Shown here: positions 54,720 to 64,000 of the stretch, piece by piece | Layout: each line of letters starts with the position of its first letter | Numbering within the stretch: position 1 is the stretch's first letter | NCBI GenBank assembly: GCA_949130485.1 | Contig: OX422184.1 | Coordinates: forward strand, 17,167,324 to 17,231,323 | Direction of reading: 5' to 3' | From: Agelas oroides | Lineage: Eukaryota; Porifera; Demospongiae; Agelasida; Agelasidae | DNA: 64,000 nucleotides | Notes under the pieces: model-generated | What the model was told of the DNA's origin: nothing | The model's input: only the letters and a program-made list of their open reading frames with translations | Database searches by the model: none | Program-made: the position numbers and the translations under genes

Positions 54720-57031
54720 TGGGTGCGGCTACTGACAATTTGTTACTGTACATGGCCGTAGCAAGCGGTCGGGCTGGTCGGGTTTACACATTTTCGCGGA
54801 CTAAACGAGCACATGTGCACTTTGAAAACACGTGAAGCCGTATACGTATAGGAACTAGTAAGCCGAGCCGTCAGCGTGTCTGGTAACGTTGCATTAAGAT
54901 TTTCCGGAGTCATTTCAGTTTACTCGATGGACATTCCTTACCATGCTGCCTGCGGCACGTGCGCGCAGCTAAGTTCATACGCGGAATCTGAAATCACTAG
55001 CCTCGTTCCCCAAGCCTCGCCCAGCTTTCCATCGTTTCCAATACGTACTGCCAGCGATGGAAAGCTGGGCAGGAGCATGGGAACAAGTACTCAATGTGAA
55101 CCAGAATCCTTTTCCCAGTACATTTTTTGCTGCGGGGGCATGCCTTCCGTATATGTAGCTACTAAGTGCACTAAGTTACGCGCAATCTGCGATCACTACC
55201 TCACAGAGAGTACGTGTAGCAAGTATTGAAATTCTGTTTATGAATTGCAGAACTTGTGAGATTTGGGGCCTATAAAAATGGCCTCAGAAGCGATCTTCTA
55301 GTGTCTAATTTACCTTTAGGGGAGCATGCCCCCAGACCCCCCTAGATACTACATGCAGTATGTACACTTTGGCCACACCACCTTGAAATAGTTTGCTATG
55401 GTCCTGTTGTACAGGCCAAGTCAGGCAGATCCATGCTGGCCAACACCTGACATTCCACTGAGGTGCATGCATAATTGCAGTTGTATTGTTATAGTGTTAA
55501 CTGTAGCTTGAAAGCTAAGATGTATATAGCTACTTCATTCTACCATGTATTATGGCATTGTAGTTATGCACCTGATATATCAGTTGTATGCCCACCCCCC
55601 CACCCCACTGGCCCAATACCAGGTCAACATAAAGGATTGGAGATTGTCTGCATGTAATATATAATTATGATGGTAGCCATTGTGTACACATACAGTACAG
55701 AATGCAGGGCTTTTCATGTAAAGAACTAAACATGCACCATGAGGTATACATTTCTGTATATTTTACATGGTTTGTTTATAGAAAACGGGGATAGGCAAAC
55801 CTCCCAACCTCAGGGCTACATCTAACAAAGAGTATCATTCTCCTCCATTGCTCATTAAGAGGGAGGCAGGCATACAATATTGGCAGGTTTATTAGTAGTA
55901 AGATCTGCCTAGCTAACATATATAGAGGGGGCGCTTATATTTTCCTAGCCTTGCTGTGTTGACAGTCTAGTTGCCACATGAACTTTTCCCTCTACCAGCT
56001 GCCACAATCCGGCATCTGCCACAAACCTGTCCTCAATCACGCTTTGTCTTGTTGTCCATGCAATAATAGCCATGCATGCTAAGGACCCCATGCCAGCACG
56101 GTCTATGCCCAGAATCGTTTTCAATAACTTGATGCCTTTGGAAGCAAGGATGTCAGGATATAATGGCATATACAGTATCATGGTGTACTACCGTACGCCA
56201 TATGTAGGGATGACCCTGAAGAAAATGGCGGCCACATTAATTGAAGTGCACAACCAGGATAGCAGGATAACAGCTGAAGTTATTACAAATAACCTGATGC
56301 TTATATAGGAAGGATTATACAATAAAATTGATATACACAAGAAAAGTTCAGAGGCCAGTTCTGTATTATTATGCATTTGTCTACAGTTTTTGACAGAAGA
56401 TTTGAACATCCAGAATTGCTATAATAATATATACCGGTCATGTACAGTTACTAGGGAGATTGAACCCGAGGTGCCCATATGCATACTTGCAAATCGAGTT
56501 TTCCATGTGAAATCAACATACCTTTGAGTTTTTGATGATAGCCATGAATTCAAAGTTTGAGTCTCTAGATGTTGAAGACTATTTTTTATACATGATGCAT
56601 GCATTGGTGTTGTACCAAAAGTGCTGACTGATACCTGCAGTTGAAGACCATGCAATAACGGCACCCCCAAATTCCAACAATATATCGTATTAGCTACTTG
56701 TCGGCAGTACAAGAAAACAAAATAAAACTGTACCTGTGCTTTACAAAGTGCTACAAGTAGCTATTACATAATAAACCCATACACAACATTGTAGAACTGC
56801 TGTTTACTGTACAAATAATATATGCAGACACATGCACACTTTGTTTTCCTATAACCAAAGCACATGCAGTGAAATGCAGACTGCAGAATATAAAACGGTA
56901 AAAGTAAATTTTCATCTACAGTGAGATGAATAAGATATATGCCAGTATATGAAATAAAGACCAATGGTCGCAGAACATCTGTACTAATAAGAAGTATTGC
57001 GGTACCAGTGAAACAAGTGTAGATACACAAA
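54720..57031. other. Intergenic between EF-hand copy 5 and the Rab11-FIP-like gene
   Basis: 55430-55520 repeats the CTGACATTCCACTGAGGTGC block found before the other EF-hand copies. Otherwise short frames only (for example 56072-56308 plus and 56764-57048 minus) without recognisable domains. The stretch below 57032 would hold the 3' untranslated region of the minus-strand gene. Confidence 0.4.
54998..55088. mobile_element. TAGCC-ended foldback, slightly decayed
   Basis: TAGCCTCGTTCCCCAAGCC with GCCCAGCTTTCCATCG and the inverse with GATGGAAAGCTGGGC. Same inner stem as 53246-53340 with several changes; the right end (GGGAACAAGTA) is worn. Confidence 0.6.
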
Positions 57032-57148
57032 CTATAACCGTTTTTCAAGGATGTCGGGATGTTTTTCCATTATCACTACCAAAAGTCCATCAATGTATGT
57101 GTGTAGCCTAGAATTATGGTCCTCTGTCTCTTTGAGAACTTTGACAAC
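57032..57148 (-). CDS. Rab11-FIP-like gene, last exon (Rab11-binding domain)
   Basis: Acceptor TTTCTGCAG at 57149-57150; 38 codons then TAG at 57032-57034. It reads VVKVLKETEDHNSRL, then HTYIDGLLVVIMEKHPDIL, which follows the FIP3 C-terminus pattern (RLxDYIDxIIVAIMExxPSIL). Phase 0. Confidence 0.85.
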   Translation of the reverse strand, partial: VVKVLKETEDHNSRLHTYIDGLLVVIMEKHPDILEKRL

Positions 57149-60100
57149 CTGCAGAAAAGTGTAAGTATAACATGAAGTCAAGGGTTTAAACAAACTCGTA
57201 AAGTAAGTAGTAATACTATATCAGTCATTGACTTGCTTCAGAACAAAGATGCACTATGCCTAGCAGTTTGCGTCAGTCGCCTATATGCTTAGAATTTATA
57301 GCGCCATGAAAAGCACCAAGCTAAGATGTGCTGTACTAATGAGCCCAAGATCTTGGATCAAAATGTAACAACACTAAATCCTTCTGAAAGCTGCATTAGC
57401 AGCCTTTTGTTCCTAAAGAATGCTCTAAGTTAGGCATATACCGTATTGTCCTGGGTAAGTGCCCATGGGCGTATGCAGCTCAAGCACCAAAAAATTGAGT
57501 AGGCGGTTGCACAGAGGAGGTGCTTTAAATAATGTCCCATATATAAAAGTCTCATGATGTCTCATGGTGTTTCATGGTTCAAATATCCCTGTGCAAGCGC
57601 CCACCTCGGATGCAAAGTTAGCTACCGGGGAACCGAATCAACCTTCATCGTCGCTTCACCCATGCTTCGAGGCCAGCCCGACGGTGGAGAAAGCTGTATT
57701 GTGCTAGAAAGTGGACCGACCCATAGTCTCGTTGCCAAGCCTCCACAACGTTTGTCGCTTACAGTATGTGAATTTCATATTGCAAGCGAGGAACGCTGCA
57801 AACAAGGCTACAGATGGGTATGTGCGAAACTTTGCTGCCAGATATTGTGGCGCCTGAAGTGGATCAGAATGATCGCAGCTTTGTACGTGAGCTCAGCGGA
57901 CCTACTTTCGATTCTCAAATTTTGCATGGTGGGTGGTTACACAGAGGACCCAAAGAACTGTCAAAATTGATGGGTGGGCACTTGTCCGGGACAATACGGT
58001 AGTGCTAAACACTCTTTACAAAGGGACAGTGTTCTTCTGATGCAACACACCTCTTCCTTAGAAGCATTCTCCATCTCAGCTGCCAGTGACTGTTTGTTGC
58101 GAGAAATGAGCTCTTTACCCTGCTGAAAAAACTGCATTTGCAGATCTTCATTTTCATGTCGGAGCTGCTCCAATTGCTGTGAAGATTTACACACAACATT
58201 ATTGTGAGCACAAAAGAAATGAAAGTGTGGGACAATATGGTTTGGTGTATATACAATGTACAATGTATTTCTGACCAATAAAATACATGCAGTGGAGTGC
58301 AAGGGTGTACCAAGGAGGTTATATCCAGGGTTTTTGTCCTCATTTTGCAGCAAACTGGATCTAAAACTAATGCAGTCTACAAGAGTTTGTAATTGGCACT
58401 GTTGCTTGGTTACACACACTGACTGATTCCATATAGATTGCAATTTGAGGTAGCTGTCATGCTGTTGCAGTATTGCAGGGTCGCAGACCATTCATGTTGC
58501 TCTAGATAGCCTCATTCCCAGGCCTCTGCAGCAGTCGTTGTTTGCCACATAAAATTTCGTACTGCAAGTGTTGGTGAGGCCTGAGAACAAGGCTGGTTTG
58601 CTAACAAGCTAGATACAGGCCGCGCATATGAGTTTTACATACATATTATGATGTTAACTAATGACGGTTCTAGACTGTCTTCATTAGGATTGGATTTGAG
58701 TACTCTTAGAAAACTGAACAGTGATGAGAGAGCTTCCTAAACCAGCAAAACACAGTGAAATTCCCAAAATTTGTCGTGCACCACACGTGTGAAGGAAGCC
58801 CATCTGGGTACTCACATGCATGCATGTATGGAGGCACATTCATGGTTGTACTCCAGGGTTTCTACATTCACATGGGTACCCTGAATCAAGGCTCAACTTC
58901 ATATTAGGTACCACCACACATGCACACAGGTGCATAATACTGTCCTTGTATTAGTGAGGTGTGGGATTGGCTGAAATGCCAAGTAAGGTGTCCTTAATTT
59001 AGGGGCATGCATCTATTCTCTGGTCAATCATTAAACTGATGAGCCCCAATGCCAATGTGCACGACAACCTCATATTTCATTATCGTGGGGCGAGCCTGAG
59101 CGAGCAGCACACTGCTGGCTTGACCAAGTGTACAGCTTTAGCAGCAGGTTTGTTACATGCCGCCTTGTCTGTCAGTGTTATGTGGCTTGCGGTACAGTAA
59201 AGTACTCCTGCTCAAGTTTCCCCCCTGACTGTCGCTCTAATAGCCACCTTTACTCACGCTGGAAGTGTTTGATCACTGGACAAGTCAGTGTCAGTCTAGT
59301 TGACTACACGAGTAAAAGACAAAGCTTAGACCTCATATGCAAAGGAATCAGGTTATTGAGTGAGCCCCACATTGACGAGTTGAATGGGAGCAGTGTCTGT
59401 ATGTACACTGACTGTACGTATGTGTGTATGCATATGTCAAACTGTAAATACACTTCTGTGATCAATTCTTAATCTGTCATAAAAATTGCAAGTGCCATGT
59501 ACTTTACTTGTGCTAGATCATCTATAGAATGACACTGACTCGTCCAGTGGTCAAATACTTCTAGCTTGGGTAAGGGCGGCCATGAGTGATGGCCAGGGGG
59601 GCCACCTGGAGCGTGAGTACTTTACAACTGTTCTAATCTCCAACCATGTGTCCAGCATCCACATCTGTACTGTATATCAATTACTCTAGTTTCGTTCTGT
59701 TCCATTCCGGGTTTTACACCTTCCTGTTGCCTAGGTAACAGGTAATATCCCACATGAACTGGCTGTGGAAGCCCATAAACATCAAAGCACACACATAGTC
59801 TAAATTATTACCACAGTCTAAATTATAACTTTAACACACTTGAGTGTTGTTAACAAACCTTTCTCAGTCTGTCTATCTCCCTGCTCATGTCAGAGGCAGT
59901 GATGGAATTCATTGTTTTGGCCATCTGTACCTCTTTGCACTCCTCCCTGAGCTGTTGCACTTGGTGGTCACGTTCACGTAGTCCCTGGAGATCATGAGAG
60001 GACATGCAGTAGATAACTACACAATCAAGTACATAGTGACAGACAGCAGGAGAAACTTTCACGAATTTTGTGTGTTTTGTCACTACAATTATCAAGAATT

Positions 60101-63100
60101 CGTGAAAGTTTTTATCTGTGAAAATCCGCACACTGAATTGTCAAGGAACACTGACATATTGCCACGATCTATTCTCCACTAGTCATGGCCATGCTAAGTT
60201 ACTTATAGAGCACTGATCTCCTGCTACTCAAGCTAGACTGCTGGTTTTACATGTTGCAAGAATCTTCTAGCAAAATCGCAGCATAGGGTCTACAGTCTCA
60301 CTTTGCAAGAGACTAGGATGGTAGATGTTGCCTCCATCTCATCGACAAGGCAGAATTTGCCAATAGTAGTCTACCAAACATTCCTGTAGACGTACATATA
60401 AATGTAGCCTCTAAGTAATAGTTAAACCATGGCTTCTGAGTTAACCATTGTAGGCCATATGTACTAGTCTATGGCTTTGAGTTTACAAATTGTAGGTGTG
60501 GGTTCACGTAATTTGCAAAAATGTCCTTTGTGAAAACCTATTTTCTAGCAATTTGCAATCCCGTGAAGAAACCCGCTATGTGGCATGCTTTCAACATTTT
60601 GCTTCAGTTGGAAATAAGTTTCAGGGAACAACGCAGACAGCACTAGTTTTTACAAAGCAGGTAGCACTAACAGTACCAGCTTCAAAAGCTCAATTATCAC
60701 ACTGCTTAAAGCAATATATTCACAAAGTGAAGTACTCATACGTTACTCTCACTGCAACATCATCACACATACCTAGGAACATGTATATAGTAGAAGAGGC
60801 CAAAACTACAGGCGGATTCCCTTATGGTTCAACACTGCCAAACCCATGGTGGATTCCACATACCCAAGTTTGACTATCTGTGATACAGGGTCACATGCAT
60901 ACACCAACTATATACATACAGGCACCAACTGTTGTCTTCATTACTTCTTAGTGGGAATACACGTGTACATCCACCATCATCTCTCTCCCTGTACCTGTTT
61001 GTATTCCTCTCTCTCCATCTTCCACTTTTCCCTCTCCAATCTCAGCTCCTCTCTGGCTCTCTTCAGCTCTTCCTCCACCTCTCTCTTCCCCTCCTCCAGG
61101 TCCACAATTGTGTCCTCCTTGCTACTACACTCCTAAGGAAGAACAAATCACAGTTTGCTTCATGGTGTACTGGCTCACGGCTAGTTATTTGGCTATATAT
61201 GTGTATGGTATAAAAAACTGAGAAAGCAAAATTGATAATGAATTCAGAAATTTTGGGTCAGTGGACCTTCTTCAACTGAACTGAATGACATAAACATCAG
61301 AAAAGAAAGCATTTTATTCTGTATTCTGGTACATTTATGCTAGATGAGTAGCCCTATGTATCGTGCAGGGTGGCTCATCAACTTGAATCGAATGAAGATT
61401 CTGCACTCTGAAGTACGAGTTTGAGCAATACAGCTAGTTGCAGGCCCAAATGCATTGGGATGTTTGTAAACAGCTATTTTATTCATGTGCTGTTGGACTC
61501 CAAAATTGTTGGAAATAACAGTTACGGTTTCTGAGATAAATTTTAAATTACAACAGTAGCACACAGTAGCACACATTATTATGAGCACATTAGTCAAGCG
61601 GCTACAGTTTAGTTATACACATACATACTGAAAGGTGTTTCATTTGCAGAGTTGGATGATGGTGAAAAAAAAACATTGAGAGGATTCACACCTGGGTCTT
61701 CTGGATTCCGGTCAGATGCTCAGAGCCACTGGAGCTCTGGCATTGGAGCAGAGGATAGATGGCGTTTATCCATAGACACTGTTCGATTCTTAGGCTGGAT
61801 CTCTCTTAGGCTTGGTATTGAACTCTGCATATTAAGTACTGAAGTACTTGTTTGCTCCAATGCCAGAGCTCCAGTGGCTCAGTTGGTAACAGGAATTCAG
61901 AACACCCAGGTTCAATCCTGGCTGGATCTCAAAGTATTTTTCTTGCCATACACATACTATCGGTCTATTGTGCAATTTACCTCTTGAAAATATTGCAGCT
62001 GTGTTCTGAGGGTGGACTCTGAGTCGCGCACTTTATCTAGCTGTTCTGTGGACTTCTTTAACCTGCAGAGGAGACATTACACATCAGGAACGTAGACAAC
62101 CTTGTAGAGGCGGGAGGGACAGACCCAAGAGCGCACGTGCAAAACATTTGACCACGCCCACTTGTGGGACCGCACTCCCTTTTAATCATACCCAGGGAGC
62201 ATGTTTTATTGATTGCATGTGCATTCACGTACACGTAACTGACTCAATGTGTTGAAAGTGAGTTTATTCGGCGTAATAGTACACATTGCAAACTGTTTAT
62301 TACCCCGCGTGCATGCGCAAGGGGTAAAGTGATTGGTCATGTCCGTCTGTCGTCGTTGTCCATCTGTCTGTCTGTCTGTTTGTTGGCACAAAAAACGCCA
62401 GTTCTCCAGATCCAGGCCGTTCTGTTAGTGCTAAATACCTTCAAACTGTGCAAAACGTTGAAAAACTGCCTTGTCTGTGCTTCTATTTGCTAGATATACT
62501 GTACAAACGCTTAAAATCCTGCGTTTTGAGTTGGGATTGTGGGCACGCATATTGACCACACCCAGATACCTGGCCACCTGTACAATGTGAGACAACGGTT
62601 TCAGTGTTCCGTGCATTTGTGAGATGACGGTTTGTTCCTGTCCTCAAGGAAGCACACGCATAGCTATGTGGCGTGCGGGGTATGTGCTCTACAGAGCTCT
62701 AGTTATTATAGTTATTGCCAATGGGGGGACTAGAGATGCCTCAGTTCCCCTAGCCCCCCCATTGCCTACACCCTTGGACGTGTACTCATTAATGGAAGAA
62801 ATGAAAATCAGGCTGTAACAACGCTTTTTTCTCTTTCACCAACATTCTTATACTTTGTGCATGAAACTGCATTCTCATAGCATTCATTCATAATACTAGC
62901 AGCACACATGTATTTGCGAGTGTGCATAATGTAAAAATAAATTCTAGCCTCAGATTGCAATCTCAGAGGAATAAAATCCAGACTTTTCCTTGGAGAGTAT
63001 GCACTCCAGACCCTCACAGAAAATGGATTACAGCTTCCCTGCCAAACAATTCTAGATAGAATCAGGACATGTATCGCATATGGTTTGACTACTGAAAAAC

Positions 63101-63615
63101 TGGCAATGATACCACACCAACACATTCACAGCATCATTCCTGCCTCCCAGCTCAGCTTCTATAGTGTACATTATATATATATATATACGTACGACATAAC
63201 TCACTGGTGTCTGATGTCTTCCAAGTGATGCTCACTCTCCTGCCTCATCCTAGCCTGGAAGACAAGTAGGGACATACACGTTCACACTCACAACTGTATA
63301 TGTACATGTAACAGACAGGCAAACAGACAGATAAACAGACAGACGAACAGACAGACAGACAGACAGACAAACAGATAGACAGACAGACAGACAGACAGGC
63401 AGACAGACAGACAGGCAGACAGCCTAACAGACAGGCAGCCTAACAGACAGGCAGCCTAACAGGCAGGCAGCCTAACAAGGACAGACTGAAACAAACAAAC
63501 CAACAAGAATGTGACCCAGCTCACCACGGTCATTCTGAGTCTATCCTGAGACTCATTCAACAGCTGCTGATTGGACTGTTCACTCTCCCTCAGAAGGTCC
63601 TCATACTCCATCAAC
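57032..63615 (-). CDS. Rab11 family-interacting protein, class II (FIP3/FIP4-like), partial spliced gene
   Basis: Seven exons join with matching phase: 63525-63615, 63205-63254, 61981-62062, 60995-61132, 59859-59984, 58051-58176 and 57032-57148. Together they give about 240 C-terminal residues, nearly all heptad-like coiled coil. The last exon carries SRLHTYIDGLLVVIMEKHPD and ends ILEKRL, the pattern of the Rab11-binding domain (YID, then a hydrophobic pair, ME, then P, IL). Such proteins dimerise, bind GTP-bound Rab11 (and in class II also Arf6) and link recycling endosomes to motors and cytokinesis. The long coiled coil fits class II; class I has a C2 domain. The start lies beyond 64000, so any EF-hand pair of class II cannot be seen. 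More small exons could hide in the larger introns. Confidence 0.75.
57441..57999. mobile_element. TA-flanked element with CCGTATTGTCC ends, in the last intron
   Basis: Left end CCGTATTGTCCTGGGTAAG, then TGCCCATGGG; right end TGGGTGGGCACTTGTCCGGG, then ACAATACGG. TA on both sides (57439-57440, 58000-58001), 559 bp. A worn TAGCC-family hairpin is nested inside (57724-57810). It lies only 51 bp from the next exon. Confidence 0.7.
58051..58176 (-). CDS. Rab11-FIP-like gene, coiled-coil exon
   Basis: Acceptor CTTCACAG, donor GAAGAG/GTGTGT, 42 codons, phase 0 at both ends. QLEQLRHENEDLQMQFFQQG, then KELISRN and AAEMENASKEE: heptad-rich coiled coil. A dead copy lies at 48163-48291. Confidence 0.8.
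58507..58593. mobile_element. Worn TAGCC-family hairpin in intron
   Basis: TAGCCTCATTCCCAGGCCTC with CAGTCGTTGTTTGC and the loose inverse (AAGTGTTGGTGAGGCC, AACAAGGCT). The same insertion is seen in the duplicated blocks at 48584-48665 and about 34730-34820, so it predates that duplication. Confidence 0.5.
59859..59984 (-). CDS. Rab11-FIP-like gene, coiled-coil exon
   Basis: Acceptor GATCTCCAG, donor GAGAAAG/GTTTGT, 42 codons, phase 0. GLRERDHQVQQLREECKEVQ, then SDMSREIDRLRK. Same length as the next exon (126 bp), perhaps from an old exon duplication. Confidence 0.75.
60995..61132 (-). CDS. Rab11-FIP-like gene, coiled-coil exon
   Basis: Acceptor TTCCTTAG, donor AAACAG/GTACAG, 46 codons, phase 0. 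ECSSKEDTIVDLEEGKREVE, then EELKRAREELRLEREKWKME: very high Glu/Lys/Arg content, a long charged helix. The opposite strand of this exon is a T/C-rich run, which makes plus-strand frames here deceptive. Confidence 0.75.
61660..61935. repeat. Inverted pair of tRNA-like (SINE-type) units
   Basis: The plus-strand unit from about 61860 has an A-box-like TGGCTCAGTTGG and a B-box GGTTCAATCC (61911-61920), about 30-40 bp apart as in RNA polymerase III promoters. A minus-strand unit (about 61760 down to 61680) carries GCTCCAATGCCAGAGCTCCA, TGGCTC and a B-box-like GGTGTGAATCC. The two heads are inverted and about 100 bp apart. The T-arm CCAGG/CCTGG has a 6-nt loop, so it is a tRNA derivative and not a working tRNA. 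Confidence 0.55.
61981..62062 (-). CDS. Rab11-FIP-like gene, coiled-coil exon
   Basis: Acceptor CTCTGCAG, donor CAAGAG/GTAAAT. It starts with one base that completes a codon begun in the exon at 63205, then LKKSTEQLDKVRDSESTLRT, QLQYFQE. The phase match between the two exons is good evidence that both are real. Confidence 0.75.
62302..62702 (+). mobile_element. Helentron-like element H3, 401 bp, in an intron
   Basis: Left end ACCCCGCGTGCATGCGC then AAGGGGTAA (a stem), then CATGTCCGTCTGTC. The complement GCGTGCGGGGT recurs near the right end, followed by GCTCTACAGAGC (hairpin) and TCTAG. The flanks are TATT before and TTAT after, consistent with insertion between two T. Contains a CTGT microsatellite. 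Confidence 0.6.
63205..63254 (-). CDS. Rab11-FIP-like gene, short coiled-coil exon
   Basis: Acceptor GTCTTCCAG, donor CACCA/GTGAGT; 16 codons plus two bases. ARMRQESEHHLEDIRH. The trailing CA joins the first G of the next exon to give Gln. Confidence 0.7.
63305..63480 (+). repeat. ACAG microsatellite, about 175 bp
   Basis: Runs of ACAGACAGACAG with variants (ACAGGCAG, CCTAACAGACAGGCAG). It lies in an intron, 45 bp from the exon at 63525, and reads CTGT in the transcript. Confidence 0.9.
63525..63615 (-). CDS. Rab11-FIP-like gene, most 5' exon in the window
   Basis: Acceptor GGTTACAG, donor ACCGTG/GTGAGC; one base plus 30 codons. LMEYEDLLRESEQSNQQLLN, ESQDRLRMTV. The preceding exon must end in phase 2 and lies beyond 63616, probably outside the window. 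Confidence 0.75.
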
Positions 63616-63825
63616 CTGTAACCATGGCAACACAACATACAGTTACATCATATCCCTACGTCTGATGTAACGACTAGAAATATTTTCTCCATGATGAACT
63701 ACATGTACATGTACTCAGAGAGTGGTACAGTTCCATTATTACTTATCCATCTCATTCCTCGTGCTTCAGCACTTCCTTATAACCTTTGTACATAGTAGCT
63801 TACCCTCACAATGTCATCTCACCCA

Positions 63826-63860
63826 AATGCACACGCACACGCACACGCACACGCACATGC
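63826..63860 (+). repeat. CACACG microsatellite
   Basis: About five CACACG units with one variant, in the intron upstream of the most 5' exon seen. Confidence 0.85.
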
Positions 63861-64000
63861 AAGGACTACACAGTGGGTTAACATTGCACATGCTATTCAG
63901 TATACCACAGCTTGTAACTGTGGTCAACACCCAACAATTAGTGGTACCTAGCCAGTGAGCCTCAGTCACATGTAAGAAAATATCAAAGAGAGAGAAATAT

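Noticed and set aside
60846-61213. Plus-strand Ser/Leu-rich frames near 61 kb
   Set aside because: They are the complement of the charged coiled-coil exon at 60995-61132.
61860-61935. A functional tRNA gene
   Set aside because: A- and B-box-like motifs are present, but the T-loop is one base short and the acceptor stem does not close; more likely a tRNA-derived SINE.
1-64000. Retroviral or LTR-type element
   Set aside because: I saw no long terminal direct repeats with TG...CA ends, no protease or integrase motifs and no capsid-like frame; the only reverse transcriptase is of the LINE type.

Overview
This is eukaryotic, AT-leaning, repeat-dominated DNA from an invertebrate animal. The reasons are spliced genes with GT/AG introns, a metazoan-type Rab11 effector gene, EF-hand proteins of the sarcoplasmic/luciferin-binding type, a CR1-like LINE and several families of small inverted-repeat elements. 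A demosponge is my favoured guess from overall character (very many short foldback elements with TAGCCTCG ends, a lysozyme-like gene of a type I associate with early-branching animals). That is an impression and has not been searched.

Layout. 0-5 kb: hAT and TA-target foldback elements and one secreted lysozyme/transglycosylase-like gene (minus strand). 8-55 kb: an array of EF-hand genes, all on the minus strand. There are five intact intronless copies (about 15.1, 21.7, 37.2, 41.4 and 54.1 kb) and one decayed relic at 8.1-8.5 kb. Copies 1 and 2 lie in a young 6.2 kb tandem duplication (12.5-18.7 versus 18.7 kb onward). Transposons have landed in only one of the two duplicates, giving filled and empty sites with readable target duplications. 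22.3-32.4 kb is a deep transposon nest: a pogo-like element holds a TTAA element, which holds two TAGCC-ended elements; one of these holds a Helentron-like element, which holds a CR1-like LINE. 43-47.5 kb is a roughly 610 bp tandem array whose units carry a perfect TGACGTCA (CRE) palindrome. 47.9-50 kb holds decayed copies of parts of the right-end gene.

57-63.6 kb and beyond the window: a spliced minus-strand coiled-coil gene. I joined seven exons with matching phases. The last one encodes the FIP-type Rab11-binding C-terminus (YIDGLLVVIMEKHPDIL), so I call it a class II Rab11-FIP (FIP3/FIP4-like); its 5' part is outside the window.

There is no operon logic. The main biology is local gene amplification of a calcium-binding protein family in a transposon-rich locus next to a conserved membrane-traffic gene. 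The most notable signals are three Helentron-like elements whose 3' hairpins differ yet stay paired, the filled/empty transposon sites in the recent duplication, and the CRE-bearing tandem array.
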